Shown piece after piece: positions 52,418 through 62,630 of a stretch of 64,000 bases of DNA. The stretch's first letter is position 1, and every line of letters begins with the position of its first letter. Position numbers and translations under genes: made by a program. Origin of the DNA: Kordia jejudonensis (GTDB lineage: Bacteria > Bacteroidota > Bacteroidia > Flavobacteriales > Flavobacteriaceae); NCBI RefSeq assembly GCF_001005315.1, contig NZ_LBMG01000003.1:124001-188000 (forward strand), given 5' to 3'. The notes under the pieces were generated by a model. That model saw only the letters and a list, made by a program, of their open reading frames with translations. It had not been told where the DNA came from and did no database searches.

Positions 52418-53085
52418 GTAAAAAAGTTTTAGTAATAGCCGCGCATCCAGATGATGAATTGCTAGGTTGTGGAGGCGCCGTAGCGTTGCATACTAAAAAT
52501 GGAGATGAAGTTACTTCTATAATTGTTTGTGAAGGCGATTCGTTACGATATGACGACATAAGTTCTCAGCATCAAAGTCAAATATTTCAAGCAGCTGAAG
52601 TATTAGGTGTCAAAGATGTTCGTTCGTTAAAATTTCCAGATCAAAAACTAGAAACGGTAATACTAACAGATTTAATTCAGCCAATACTAGACATTATCAG
52701 AGAAGTAAAACCTCAAATAGTATACTGTCAATATGGAGGCGATGTCAATAGAGATCATAAAATTCTATTTGAAGCCATATTAGTAGCTACCAGACCAACA
52801 GAAGAATTCATAGAAACAGTATATGCTTTTGATACGGTTTCCTCAACAGAATGGGGATATCCTAGAAACTTTGTTCCAGATACTTGGATAGACATAACGT
52901 CAACATTAGAAACAAAGCTAGAAGCAATGTCTAAGTACGAAACAGAACTTAGAGACTATCCACATCCGAGATCGTTAAAAGCGTTGGAATACAAAGCGTA
53001 TGCAGCAGGAAATGAATGCTTAATGGAAGCTGCAGAATGTTTTATGACGATACGAAAAACAATACGAAATGGAAAGCCTTATTAA
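52414..53085 (+). CDS. PIG-L/LmbE-family deacetylase
   Basis: The 223-residue protein has the PIG-L motif AAHPDDELLGCGG (about residues 9-21), with the metal-binding HPDDE, and the later YGGDVNRDHKILFEA (about 109-123). Members remove acetyl groups from GlcNAc-type sugars. It overlaps the formyltransferase gene by four bases and the sugar transferase gene by 17. It may supply the free amine for formylation or modify the finished glycan. Confidence 0.88.
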   Translation: MSKKVLVIAAHPDDELLGCGGAVALHTKNGDEVTSIIVCEGDSLRYDDISSQHQSQIFQAAEVLGVKDVRSLKFPDQKLETVILTDLIQPILDIIREVKPQIVYCQYGGDVNRDHKILFEAILVATRPTEEFIETVYAFDTVSSTEWGYPRNFVPDTWIDITSTLETKLEAMSKYETELRDYPHPRSLKALEYKAYAAGNECLMEAAECFMTIRKTIRNGKPY

Positions 53086-53716
53086 CAGATTTGTTGCACT
53101 CATTGCCATATTGATATTAAGTCCAATCCTTATTTTTGTAGCCATAGGAATCTTAATCTCCGATTTTGGTCCTATCATATACACAGCAAAAAGAGCTGGA
53201 AAAGACGGAAAAGTCTTGGGCGTATACAAATTCAGATCAATGAGGATTTCCAACAAAAAAGAATCAAAAATTACCAGTAAAAATGATTCTAGAATATTTG
53301 GTTTTGGAAAATTTATCAGACTCGTAAAAGTTGACGAATTACCGCAACTCTTCAATATTCTAAAAGGAGAAATGAACATCATAGGACCACGACCAGAAGA
53401 TCTCTCCATTGTAGAAGATCACTATGACGATATCATGATGGAAAGTTTAACGGTAAATCCTGGTTTGGCAAGTCCAGGGAGTTTATACAATTATACACAC
53501 ATAGAAGATAGCTTAGATGAAGGCAATGCCGAAGAAACGTATATCAAAGAAATACTACCCTTAAAAGTAAAAATTGATGTCGTATATGTTAGAAATAAGT
53601 CTTTATTTTACGATTTCAGCATTATTATAAAAACAGTTATTATTATAGTTCAGAGATCATTTGGGAAAAAAGACTTTCCTTTGCCAAAAGAATATCATCT
53701 AGCTCAAAAACTTTAA
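53069..53716 (+). CDS. Phosphoglycosyl transferase (short PglC-like)
   Basis: The 215-residue protein has one N-terminal membrane helix (about 7-30), the KFRSM motif (YKFRSMRIS, about 52), DELPQLFNILKGEMNIIGPRPED (about 91-113), and an NPGLASPGSLYNY segment. These identify a polyprenyl-phosphate sugar-1-phosphate transferase, which links the first sugar to the lipid carrier. It overlaps the PIG-L gene by 17 bases and precedes an aminotransferase after six bases. Confidence 0.9.
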   Translation: MESLINRFVALIAILILSPILIFVAIGILISDFGPIIYTAKRAGKDGKVLGVYKFRSMRISNKKESKITSKNDSRIFGFGKFIRLVKVDELPQLFNILKGEMNIIGPRPEDLSIVEDHYDDIMMESLTVNPGLASPGSLYNYTHIEDSLDEGNAEETYIKEILPLKVKIDVVYVRNKSLFYDFSIIIKTVIIIVQRSFGKKDFPLPKEYHLAQKL

Positions 53717-53722
53717 TTTAAT

Positions 53723-54886
53723 ATGGAAACAATAAAAAAAATCCCTTTTGCTAAAATTCATATCAGCAACAAAGAAAGAGAATTAGTAAAAGAAGTTTTA
53801 GACAGTGGTTGGTTGACAACAGCTGGAAAAACATTAGAGTTTGAAAAAAGATTCGCAGCATATGTTGATGCTCCGTATGCCTGTGCAGTGAATTCCTGTA
53901 CTGCAGCATTACATTTAGGTCTTGAAGCCTTAGGTGTAAAAGCAGATGATGAAGTATTTGTCCCATCAATGACATTTACAGCTTCAGCAGAAGTTATAAG
54001 ATACTTAGGTGCGCATCCTGTTCTTGTAGATACAGAATACAGAACCAACTTAATAACTCCTGAAATTTTAACAGCAGCTATTGAAAAACATCCAAATGTA
54101 AAAGTGTTAGTAATTGTTCATTTCTCTGGACAAGCATCAGACATGCCAAAAATAAAAAGCATCTGTGACCAACATGGCATCAAAATAATGGAAGATGCTG
54201 CACATGCATTTCCAACAAAATGTGATGGAAAATATATTGGTGGTTTTGGAGATATTACTTGCTTTAGTTTCTATGCCAATAAAACAATCACAACAGGAGA
54301 AGGCGGAATGTTAGTAACGTCCAATGAAGAAATATACAAAAGAGTAAAAGTAATGCGTTTGCACGGAATCAACAGAGATGTTTGGGACCGATTTAACTCC
54401 GACAAACCTTCTTGGGAATACGATGTTGTAGAAGCTGGATACAAATACAACATGCCCGATTTAAGCGCGGCAGTTGGTTTAGGACAACTCGATCAAGCAG
54501 CGCAATTTAGAGACGAAAGACAAAAAGCAGTAGAATGGTATTATGAAGAACTCAAAGATATGCCAATGCTCGATTTACCAATTTGTCACGGCAAACTCGA
54601 AGATCATTCATGGCATTTATTCATCATAGTGCTAAACGAATCTGCAAAAATCTCAAGAAATCTACTCATAGAAAAGTTAGCTGAATTTGGAATTGGAACC
54701 TCAGTTCATTACAAGCCATTACATCAAATGACATACTATAAAGAAAAATATAAACTCAACACAGAAGATTATCCTTCAGCCGAAAAAACATGGCAAGGAA
54801 ATGTCTCTCTGCCTTTATATCCGTTCATGAGTCATGAAGATGTAAAATATGTATGCGATAAAATAAAACTACTACTAGCACAATAG
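53723..54886 (+). CDS. DegT/DnrJ/EryC1/StrS-family aminotransferase
   Basis: The 387-residue PLP enzyme transfers an amino group to a keto sugar. It has AVNSCTAALHLGLEALGV (about residues 56-73), FVPSMTFTASAEVIR, MEDAAHAFPTKCDGK, the PLP-lysine motif SFYANKTITTGEGGM (about 184-198), and SWHLFIIVLN. The product would be a 4-amino-4,6-dideoxy sugar made from the 4-keto sugar of the PglF-like or RfbB enzymes. A terminator overlaps its last codons. Confidence 0.92.
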   Translation: METIKKIPFAKIHISNKERELVKEVLDSGWLTTAGKTLEFEKRFAAYVDAPYACAVNSCTAALHLGLEALGVKADDEVFVPSMTFTASAEVIRYLGAHPVLVDTEYRTNLITPEILTAAIEKHPNVKVLVIVHFSGQASDMPKIKSICDQHGIKIMEDAAHAFPTKCDGKYIGGFGDITCFSFYANKTITTGEGGMLVTSNEEIYKRVKVMRLHGINRDVWDRFNSDKPSWEYDVVEAGYKYNMPDLSAAVGLGQLDQAAQFRDERQKAVEWYYEELKDMPMLDLPICHGKLEDHSWHLFIIVLNESAKISRNLLIEKLAEFGIGTSVHYKPLHQMTYYKEKYKLNTEDYPSAEKTWQGNVSLPLYPFMSHEDVKYVCDKIKLLLAQ

Positions 54887-54904
54887 GCTGGTAGTAGTTT
54901 TTTT
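54866..54904 (+). terminator. Terminator overlapping the end of the aminotransferase gene
   Basis: AAACTACTAC (54866-54875) pairs perfectly with GTAGTAGTTT (54891-54900), followed by a T run. The left arm lies in the last codons of the coding sequence. Confidence 0.8.
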
Positions 54905-55010
54905 GATGAGTTGCAGTAGTATAATCAGAGTACAACTCATGCCAAATACAATATTTCATGCCATGAGGTTTGCCCGAAAATCATTTCCTGTGACTATAAA
55001 ATAAAACACC

Positions 55011-55589
55011 TTGACGAAAACCGAAAAAAATATAAAACGTGTCTTTGATGTTTTTTTCGCATGCGTCGGATTAGTACTCATAGGTTGGTTTATACTATTG
55101 ATGATCCTAATTTCAAAAATTGTTATTGGCGGAAATGGAATATTCAAGCAAAAACGAGTTGGTCAGCACGCTAAACTATTTACGATCTATAAAATAGAAA
55201 CCATTCATCCTGAAGAAGCAAAAAAAGAAACGCCTCATATCTCAAGATTAGGTACATATATAAGAAAATACAAAATAGATGAATTTCCTCAACTGTGGAA
55301 TGTATTACAAGGAACGATGAGTTTTGTAGGACCGCGACCAGATATTGTTGGTTTTGCAGACCAATTAGAAGGAGAAGCCAAAATAATACTCACGGTAAAA
55401 CCAGGAATCACAGGACCAGCAACAGTACACTTCCGAAATGAAGAAGCAATACTAAAAGCGCAAGAAAATCCAGAAATCTATAACAAAGAAGTCATCTGGC
55501 CACAAAAAGTAGCACGCAACATACGCTACGTAAAAGAATATCGTTTCATGAAAGACATTCACTATATATTTAAAACATTTTTTTCATAA
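55011..55589 (+). CDS. Sugar transferase (phosphoglycosyl transferase-like)
   Basis: The 192-residue protein has one membrane helix (about 11-37), the RKYKIDEFPQLWNVLQGTMS motif (about 81-100), FVGPRPDIVG, and VKPGITGPATVHFRNEE. The usual KFRSM is replaced by IYKIETI. It is a shorter and diverged member of the family. The start must be TTG 55011: an in-frame stop lies nine bases before it and the next ATG would remove most of the membrane helix. It begins 124 bases after the terminator and is followed by a second aminotransferase after two bases. Confidence 0.85.
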   Translation: MTKTEKNIKRVFDVFFACVGLVLIGWFILLMILISKIVIGGNGIFKQKRVGQHAKLFTIYKIETIHPEEAKKETPHISRLGTYIRKYKIDEFPQLWNVLQGTMSFVGPRPDIVGFADQLEGEAKIILTVKPGITGPATVHFRNEEAILKAQENPEIYNKEVIWPQKVARNIRYVKEYRFMKDIHYIFKTFFS

Positions 55590-55591
55590 AC

Positions 55592-56722
55592 ATGTCAAAA
55601 ATCAAACTCTCTTCAGCACATTTAAGCGGTCATGAACTGCCGTACATTCAAGCAGCACTTGATGAGAATCAAGTATCTGTATATGGAGAAAATTTGACAG
55701 CCTTTGAAAACGAATTAGAACACTACCTAGCACAAGATGTAAAAGTTGCGTGTACCATCTCGGGAACGGCAGCACTACACTTGGCACTTATGTTGGCAAA
55801 TGTAACGCAAGGCGATGAAGTATTATGTCAAAATATGACCTATGCAGCTTCGGTAAATCCTGTGCTCTATCAAAAAGCAATGCCCATATTCATCGGAAGT
55901 GAACAAGAAACATGGAATATGTGTCCAAAAGCACTTGAAGAAGCCATAAAAGATAGTATTTCCGCAGGAAAAAAGCCAAAAGCCATCATCGTAGTACATT
56001 CATACGGAATGCCCGCCAAAATGGATGAAATTTTAGCACTAGCATCACAATACAACATTATACTCATAGAAGATGCCGCAGAAGCATTAGGCGCCAGCTA
56101 CAAAGGACAAAAATGTGGTACTTTTGGCGATTTTAGTATGCTGTCATTCAATGGAAACAAAATCATTACAACCGCTGGCGGCGGCGCTATTGTCTGTAAA
56201 AACGAAGCTGCAAAAAACAAAGCCATCTTTTTAGCTACACAAGCCAGAGACCAAGCACCGCACTATCAACACTCTGAAATAGGCTATAACTATCGCATGA
56301 GCAACATCAATGCAGCAATTGGTAGAGGACAAATGAAAGTCTTGAAAAAGCACATTTCGCTTCGTAGAGAAAACAACCAATTTTACAAAGATGCATTTGC
56401 TAAAATAAAAGGAATAACGCTATTGCAAGAAGTTTCAAGTGGCTACATATCAAATCATTGGCTAACGTGTATTCTTATTGATGAAGACGAAACAGGATGC
56501 AGTAGAGAAGATGTACGTCTACATTTACAACAACACAATATCGAATCTAGGCCACTTTGGAAACCCTTACATTTGCAACCTATATTTGCTAAATATGCAT
56601 ATTATGGTACAAATTATTGTGAGAAATTATTCAAAACAGGATTATGTTTGCCGTCAGGCTCAAATTTGACAACACAAGAAAAACAAAGAATTGTAGAAGT
56701 AATAGCGAGTTTTCTAGCATAG
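55592..56722 (+). CDS. Second DegT/DnrJ/EryC1/StrS-family aminotransferase
   Basis: The 376-residue PLP enzyme has SAHLSGHELPYIQAAL (about residues 8-23), CTISGTAALHLALMLANV, MTYAASVNPVLYQ, IEDAAEALGASYKGQKCG, and the PLP-lysine segment SFNGNKIITTAGGGA (about 188-202). The sequence differs from the first aminotransferase, so it probably acts on another sugar. It lies two bases after the sugar transferase gene and 56 bases before the PglF-like gene. Confidence 0.92.
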   Translation: MSKIKLSSAHLSGHELPYIQAALDENQVSVYGENLTAFENELEHYLAQDVKVACTISGTAALHLALMLANVTQGDEVLCQNMTYAASVNPVLYQKAMPIFIGSEQETWNMCPKALEEAIKDSISAGKKPKAIIVVHSYGMPAKMDEILALASQYNIILIEDAAEALGASYKGQKCGTFGDFSMLSFNGNKIITTAGGGAIVCKNEAAKNKAIFLATQARDQAPHYQHSEIGYNYRMSNINAAIGRGQMKVLKKHISLRRENNQFYKDAFAKIKGITLLQEVSSGYISNHWLTCILIDEDETGCSREDVRLHLQQHNIESRPLWKPLHLQPIFAKYAYYGTNYCEKLFKTGLCLPSGSNLTTQEKQRIVEVIASFLA

Positions 56723-56778
56723 AAACAAATAAATTAAGTAATTTGTATGCTAAAATATAAGAATCTGTTTTTGAGAAG

Positions 56779-58815
56779 ATGAAGGTATTTAATTTGATAA
56801 GAATAAGAGAAGCTTTAAAACAAGTTTTGAAATCAAGTAAAAAACGTATTGATTTTAAAAACATAGGCTATTTACCAAGATGGCTTATTCTATGTTTTGA
56901 TATGTTTATATGCTGTGTAGCACTTTTGCTAACAAGTGCCATTGTAAACAATATCAACATTAGTGATTTAAATGCGCATGCATCAGAAACATTTTTAGGA
57001 TTAGCGCCACGAGCTGGTTTAATCCTAATAACAAACCTACTATTCTTTATATTTTTTAGAACGTATGCAGGACTTATCCGTCACTCAACGTTTATTGATG
57101 CCATAAAATTTTTCCTAGCATCTTTAGCAACATTAATCACATTACTTGTTGTCAACTATTCACATCTAATCATAAATGGCGATCCGTTATTTCTAACACC
57201 AAAGTTATTTATCTACTTTGTCATGTCGTTCTCGTTTTTACTACTCTTTAGGGTAATGGTAAAACAAGTATTTGAAGCATATTTTGACTATGCCACCAAA
57301 GAAGAACGTATCAGCGTCATGATTTACGGAATTGATGCCAATGCCATTGCCATATCAAATGCACTAAAAGTAGAACGACCTGTGCGTTACAAACTAGTTG
57401 GTTTCATTGACAAAAGAGGTAAAAACCAAAGTAAAGAAATCTTAGGATTACCCATCATTCATTACAAGCGGAAACTGTCAGTAATCATGCGTGCGTATGG
57501 CGCTAATGCCATCATACTAGCCGATCAATCGATCACACAAGAAGAACGTATCAAAATTGTAGATGAATGTTTAGAACACAACTTAAAAGTATTGCGTGCG
57601 CCGATCGTTTCGGACATGGAAGACAAAGAAAACGTTAACCTTGCGCAACAAATACAAAACGTTCAAATTGAAGACTTACTCGAAAGAGAACCGATTGTAT
57701 TAAACAATAAACTGATTGCAAAAGAACTTTACAACCGACGCATCTTAGTTACAGGTGGCGCAGGATCTATTGGTAGTGAAATTGCACGACAAGTTGCCAA
57801 CTACAAACCTGAAAAACTAATCATTGTCGATCAGGCAGAAACGCCATTGTATCAAATACAAATGGAAATCAAATCGAACTTTCCTGAACTCAATTTTGAA
57901 GCGGTCATTGCAGATGTTCGAGACAAAGACAAACTAGACAATATTTTTGGGCTCTACAAACCACAAGTAGTATACCATGCGGCAGCATACAAACATGTTC
58001 CGTTGATGGAAGACAATCCTTCACAAGCCATTTTTACCAATGTGATGGGGACCAAAAATGTAGCCGACACTGCTTTAGAACACAAAGTTGACAAATTTGT
58101 GCTGGTATCTACAGACAAAGCGGTAAACCCAAGTAACGTAATGGGAGCTTCCAAAAGAATTGCCGAAATATACGTGCAAACACTGCAAGAAGCATTTAAA
58201 AAAGATACACGCTATACAACGAACTATGTTACCACTCGTTTTGGAAATGTATTAGGTTCCAATGGTTCTGTTGTTCCACTATTCAAAAAACAAATTGCCG
58301 AAGGCGGACCATTGACCATTACACATCCAGATATCATTCGATACTTTATGACGATTCCAGAAGCGTGTCAATTGGTATTAGAAGCGGGCGCCATGGGACA
58401 TGGAGGAGAAATTTACATCTTTGACATGGGAGAAGCTGTGAAAATTATCGACTTAGCGAAAAAAATTATCAAACTGGCAGGATTCATTCCAAACAAAGAC
58501 ATTGATATCAAAATCATTGGATTGCGTCCAGGAGAAAAATTATACGAAGAATTACTCAATGATAAATCGACAACATTGCCAACATACAATGAAAAAATCA
58601 TGATTGCGCGTGGCGAATTATACGATTTTGAAATCATCAAGGACAACATTGCGGAACTCATTGATTCTGCATCACTTTTTAACAAAGTTGAGGTTGTAAA
58701 ACGAATGAAAGCACTAGTTCCTGAATACAAGAGTATGAATTCTTCCTATGAAAAATTAGACAAAAAAGTAAAAGATACCAAAGTCAAAAAATTGAAAGAC
58801 AAAAAAGTATCGTAA
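56779..58815 (+). CDS. PglF/CapD-type membrane-bound UDP-sugar 4,6-dehydratase
   Basis: The 678-residue protein has four N-terminal membrane spans (about residues 30-155), a nucleotide-binding linker domain (about 180-300), and a C-terminal SDR domain (about 310-600) with VTGGAGSIGSEIARQVANY, VDQAETPLYQIQME, YHAAAYKHVPLMEDNPSQAI, STDKAVNPSNVMGASKRIAE and FGNVLGSNGSVVPLF. It makes UDP-4-keto-6-deoxy-GlcNAc. The extreme C-terminus is a Lys-rich low-complexity tail. Together with the DegT genes it would provide a 4-amino sugar. Confidence 0.93.
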   Translation: MKVFNLIRIREALKQVLKSSKKRIDFKNIGYLPRWLILCFDMFICCVALLLTSAIVNNINISDLNAHASETFLGLAPRAGLILITNLLFFIFFRTYAGLIRHSTFIDAIKFFLASLATLITLLVVNYSHLIINGDPLFLTPKLFIYFVMSFSFLLLFRVMVKQVFEAYFDYATKEERISVMIYGIDANAIAISNALKVERPVRYKLVGFIDKRGKNQSKEILGLPIIHYKRKLSVIMRAYGANAIILADQSITQEERIKIVDECLEHNLKVLRAPIVSDMEDKENVNLAQQIQNVQIEDLLEREPIVLNNKLIAKELYNRRILVTGGAGSIGSEIARQVANYKPEKLIIVDQAETPLYQIQMEIKSNFPELNFEAVIADVRDKDKLDNIFGLYKPQVVYHAAAYKHVPLMEDNPSQAIFTNVMGTKNVADTALEHKVDKFVLVSTDKAVNPSNVMGASKRIAEIYVQTLQEAFKKDTRYTTNYVTTRFGNVLGSNGSVVPLFKKQIAEGGPLTITHPDIIRYFMTIPEACQLVLEAGAMGHGGEIYIFDMGEAVKIIDLAKKIIKLAGFIPNKDIDIKIIGLRPGEKLYEELLNDKSTTLPTYNEKIMIARGELYDFEIIKDNIAELIDSASLFNKVEVVKRMKALVPEYKSMNSSYEKLDKKVKDTKVKKLKDKKVS

Positions 58816-58898
58816 GACAACATAAAAAAATTAAAATAGTAGCTTGTCTCAAACAGCACTATAAAAAATTGCAACATAAAAGCACTAAAAATTAACAG

Positions 58899-60209
58899 AT
58901 GAAAATAACTGTTGTAGGAACAGGATATGTAGGATTAGTCACAGGAACGTGCCTAGCTGAAACAGGAAATGATGTACTTTGTGTAGATATTGACAAACAT
59001 AAAGTGGAACGTATGCAAAATGGAGAAGTTCCGATATATGAACCGCATTTAGATATACTTTTTGAACGTAACATAAACGCAGGACGTTTAAAATTTACGA
59101 CTTCACTAGAAGAAGGACTTAGTCATGGAGAAATCATATTTTTAGCCTTACCAACGCCAGAAGACGAAGACGGATCAGCCGATTTATCATACGTATTAGG
59201 TGTTGCAGAAAATATTGGAAAACTCATGACCGAATATCGTGTCATTGTTGATAAAAGTACCGTGCCAGTTGGAACCGCAGAAAAAGTAACGGCTGTAATT
59301 GCAGAATATGCAACTGTAGAATTTGATGTAGTTTCAAACCCTGAATTTTTGCGTGAAGGTTTTGCGGTAGACGATTTTATGAAACCAGAACGCATTGTTA
59401 TTGGTTCAAGTTCGGAAAGAGCAACGGCATTAATGCAGCGATTATACAAACCATTTGTGCGCTCTGGAAATCCAATACTTGTAATGGATGAAAAGTCAGC
59501 CGAATTAACAAAATATGCTTCAAACTCATTCCTTGCGGCGAAAATTACCTTTATGAACGAAATTGCAAACTTTTGTGAAAAAGTAGGCGCAGATGTTGAT
59601 AAAGTTCGTATTGGTATGGGAACCGATTCGCGTATTGGAAAACGTTTTCTATTTCCAGGTATTGGATACGGAGGTTCGTGTTTTCCAAAAGATGTAAAAG
59701 CATTGCACAAATCGGGAAAAGACAACAACTACAACTTTCAAATATTAGATGCCGTGATCAATGTGAATGACAAGCAAAAAACGGCGTTAATTCCAAAAGT
59801 AGTAGCACATTTAGGCGAAGATTTATCAGGAAAAACCATTTCCTTATGGGGATTGGCGTTTAAACCTGAAACCGACGATATTCGCGAAGCACCATCATTA
59901 TATATCATTGATGAATTGCTCGCTAAAGGCGCAAAAATAAAAGTATTTGATCCAGAAGCAATGGATAATGTACAAGCAAAACTTGGAGACAAACTTATTT
60001 ATGCAGACAGTATGTACGGCGCTATTGAAAACACCGATGCGTTGATAATTTGTACAGAATGGAGCATCTTTAGAACACCAAATTTTGAAAAACTAAGACA
60101 AAATCTAAATCAACCCATCATTTTTGACGGAAGAAACTTATACGATGTCGCAGAAATGGAAAAAGAAGGATTTACCTATTTTTCTATAGGACGAAAAGAA
60201 GTTTTATAA
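58899..60209 (+). CDS. ugd: UDP-glucose 6-dehydrogenase
   Basis: The 436-residue enzyme oxidises UDP-glucose to UDP-glucuronate. Motifs are [10 protein letters not shown] (residues 7-16), [56 protein letters not shown], the catalytic-cysteine motif [13 protein letters not shown] (about 257-269), and [15 protein letters not shown]. It is followed after 22 bases by the UDP-glucuronate decarboxylase gene. Confidence 0.95.
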   Translation: MKITVVGTGYVGLVTGTCLAETGNDVLCVDIDKHKVERMQNGEVPIYEPHLDILFERNINAGRLKFTTSLEEGLSHGEIIFLALPTPEDEDGSADLSYVLGVAENIGKLMTEYRVIVDKSTVPVGTAEKVTAVIAEYATVEFDVVSNPEFLREGFAVDDFMKPERIVIGSSSERATALMQRLYKPFVRSGNPILVMDEKSAELTKYASNSFLAAKITFMNEIANFCEKVGADVDKVRIGMGTDSRIGKRFLFPGIGYGGSCFPKDVKALHKSGKDNNYNFQILDAVINVNDKQKTALIPKVVAHLGEDLSGKTISLWGLAFKPETDDIREAPSLYIIDELLAKGAKIKVFDPEAMDNVQAKLGDKLIYADSMYGAIENTDALIICTEWSIFRTPNFEKLRQNLNQPIIFDGRNLYDVAEMEKEGFTYFSIGRKEVL

Positions 60210-60231
60210 ACTCAAAAAAAGAAACCATACC

Positions 60232-61218
60232 ATGAAACGAATTCTAATTACGGGCGCAGCCGGATTTATAGGTTCACACTTATGTGATCGCTTCATCAAC
60301 GAAGGATATCATGTAATTGCGATGGACAACCTTATTACGGGCGACATTCGTAACATAGAACATTTATTTCATCTCAAAGAATTTCAGTTTTACCATCACG
60401 ATGTAACGAAATTTGTGCACGTACCCGGAAAACTAGATTATATTTTACACTTTGCGTCTCCTGCAAGTCCAATAGATTACTTAAAAATTCCGATTCAAAC
60501 CTTAAAAGTTGGTTCACTCGGAACACATAACTTATTAGGTTTAGCGAAAGAGAAAAAAGCACGAATTTTAATAGCTTCTACATCAGAAGTGTATGGCGAT
60601 CCGTTAGTACATCCACAACACGAAGAATACTACGGAAATGTAAATACCATTGGTCCACGTGGTGTGTATGATGAAGCAAAACGCTTTCAAGAATCCATCA
60701 CAATGGCATATCACCGTTTTCACGGATTAGAAACGCGTATCGTTCGTATATTTAATACCTACGGACCACGCATGCGACTCAATGACGGACGTGTTATTCC
60801 TGCATTTATTGGGCAGGCATTGCGTGGCGAAGACTTAACGGTTTTTGGTGACGGAAGTCAAACACGTTCATTTTGCTACATTACAGATCAGGTAGAAGGA
60901 ATTTTTAGAGTGTTAATGAGCGATTATGTAGAACCAATTAATATTGGAAATCCACACGAAATTACCATTGGCGAATTTGCGGAAGAAATCATCAAACTGA
61001 CAGGAACTACACAAAAAGTAATTTACAAAGAATTGCCTGTGGACGATCCGCTACAGCGAAAACCAGATATCCGAAAAGCAAAAGAAATCTTAGATTGGGA
61101 ACCAAAAGTAAGTCGTAGTGAAGGTATGAAAAAAACCTACGAGTATTTCAAAGCATTGCCAGAAAAGGAACTTTTCAAAAAAGAGCACAAAGATTTTTCA
61201 ACCTATACAAGAATGTAA
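60232..61218 (+). CDS. uxs: UDP-glucuronate decarboxylase (UDP-xylose synthase)
   Basis: The 328-residue SDR enzyme has [15 protein letters not shown] (residues 8-22), [48 protein letters not shown], the [12 protein letters not shown] catalytic segment and [19 protein letters not shown]. These are specific to UDP-xylose synthases. It follows ugd after 22 bases, so the pair makes UDP-xylose from UDP-glucose. A sugar transferase gene follows after three bases. Confidence 0.94.
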   Translation: MKRILITGAAGFIGSHLCDRFINEGYHVIAMDNLITGDIRNIEHLFHLKEFQFYHHDVTKFVHVPGKLDYILHFASPASPIDYLKIPIQTLKVGSLGTHNLLGLAKEKKARILIASTSEVYGDPLVHPQHEEYYGNVNTIGPRGVYDEAKRFQESITMAYHRFHGLETRIVRIFNTYGPRMRLNDGRVIPAFIGQALRGEDLTVFGDGSQTRSFCYITDQVEGIFRVLMSDYVEPINIGNPHEITIGEFAEEIIKLTGTTQKVIYKELPVDDPLQRKPDIRKAKEILDWEPKVSRSEGMKKTYEYFKALPEKELFKKEHKDFSTYTRM

Positions 61219-61221
61219 CAC

Positions 61222-62628
61222 ATGCATATTAGAGGAAGATATTCGTGGCTGTTAAGACCATTTTATGTGGTGTTTGATTTGTGTGTCATCAATATCTTTG
61301 TCTTTTGGTTTTTCGATTTTAACGATCAAAATTTGTACTTTTTTGACAATTCGTTTTGGAACAACAAGCATTTACTGTTCATTCTTTACACCATTATATT
61401 TTGGCCGTTATCAACCTTCTTTCTAAAATTTTATAACGTATACCGTTTTACGTCGGTTCCGCATATTTTATCCTTACTCATCAAACAACTCTTAGCGTAT
61501 ACCTTAATTATGTATGCGTTTATCGGAATCTTTAGAAGTATTGATGTTCAAGCATTTGTAACCTTTAAATACTTAATGCTCAGTTTTGGAATCATTGGTT
61601 TGGTTAAAATTATTGGTTATTATGGTTTAAAAAAATACCGTTCCGTTTTAGATGGAAATATTCGTCGTGTTATCATTATTGGCGGAAGTTCGGGCGCACA
61701 AGAATTGGAACGATTATTTACCAACAATAAAGAATTAGGATACAAGTTGCTAGCATTATTTAGCAACAAACGCGAGAAAGGCATCACAGGAACAATTGAA
61801 GATAGTTTTAAATACATTGAAGAAGAAGAAGGCATTGACGAAATTTACTGCGCCATTGATGAACTCAGCGAAAAAGATGTAAACGATTTTGTAAAATATG
61901 CAAGTATGAACAGAATCAACATCAAGTTTATTCCTAATACGAAAAAACTATTTTCCAAACGACTCAAAACAGATTATTACAACTACTTGCCTGTACTTTC
62001 CATTCAGGAAGTAGCGCTGAACAATAACTTAAATCGAATCATAAAACGCGTATTTGATATTGCATTTTCATTATTCATTATCATCTTTTTTCTCTCGTGG
62101 TTTATTCCGCTGATGGCAATTCTTATCAAGTTAGAATCCAAAGGTCCCGTTTTTTACAAACACATTCGTAATGGAATTAATTACAAAGAATTTACCTGTT
62201 ACAAGTTTCGTTCATTATCGCACAACAATGACATGGATTACGAACATGTAAAAGAACAAGATTCACGTGTTACAAAAATTGGTCGTTTCATTCGAAAAAC
62301 AAGCATTGACGAATTACCACAATTTTTCAACGTACTCAAAGGCGATATGTCGGTTGTAGGACCACGACCGCACATGATTCCGTACACGAAAGAATACGCC
62401 AAAAAAATTGACAAATACAACTTTGTATTCCGCCACAGCGTAAAACCTGGAATTTCAGGTTTGGCACAGGTAAAAGGGTATCGAGGAGAAATTAAAAACG
62501 ACGAAGACATTATCAACCGTATCAAATACGATATCTTTTACATTGAAAATTGGTCGCTATTCTTAGACATAAAAATTATCTTTGAAACGATCATTAACAT
62601 TCTCAAAGGAGAAAAAAAGGCATATTAA
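61222..62628 (+). CDS. WcaJ-type polyprenyl glycosylphosphotransferase
   Basis: The 468-residue protein has four or five N-terminal membrane spans (about 12-140), a Rossmann-like domain (about 145-255; RRVIIIGGSSGAQELERLF), and a C-terminal transferase domain (about 270-468) with a membrane helix, CYKFRSLSHNN, TSIDELPQFFNVLKGDMSVV, GPRPHMIPYTKEY and KPGISGLAQVKGYRG. It transfers a sugar-1-phosphate to the undecaprenyl carrier to start chain synthesis. It is the largest of three such enzymes in the window. Confidence 0.93.
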   Translation: MHIRGRYSWLLRPFYVVFDLCVINIFVFWFFDFNDQNLYFFDNSFWNNKHLLFILYTIIFWPLSTFFLKFYNVYRFTSVPHILSLLIKQLLAYTLIMYAFIGIFRSIDVQAFVTFKYLMLSFGIIGLVKIIGYYGLKKYRSVLDGNIRRVIIIGGSSGAQELERLFTNNKELGYKLLALFSNKREKGITGTIEDSFKYIEEEEGIDEIYCAIDELSEKDVNDFVKYASMNRINIKFIPNTKKLFSKRLKTDYYNYLPVLSIQEVALNNNLNRIIKRVFDIAFSLFIIIFFLSWFIPLMAILIKLESKGPVFYKHIRNGINYKEFTCYKFRSLSHNNDMDYEHVKEQDSRVTKIGRFIRKTSIDELPQFFNVLKGDMSVVGPRPHMIPYTKEYAKKIDKYNFVFRHSVKPGISGLAQVKGYRGEIKNDEDIINRIKYDIFYIENWSLFLDIKIIFETIINILKGEKKAY

Positions 62629-62630
62629 AT

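Noticed and set aside
59123-59728. 201-codon minus-strand frame opposite ugd
   Set aside because: Long but antisense to a fully conserved enzyme; no known motif.
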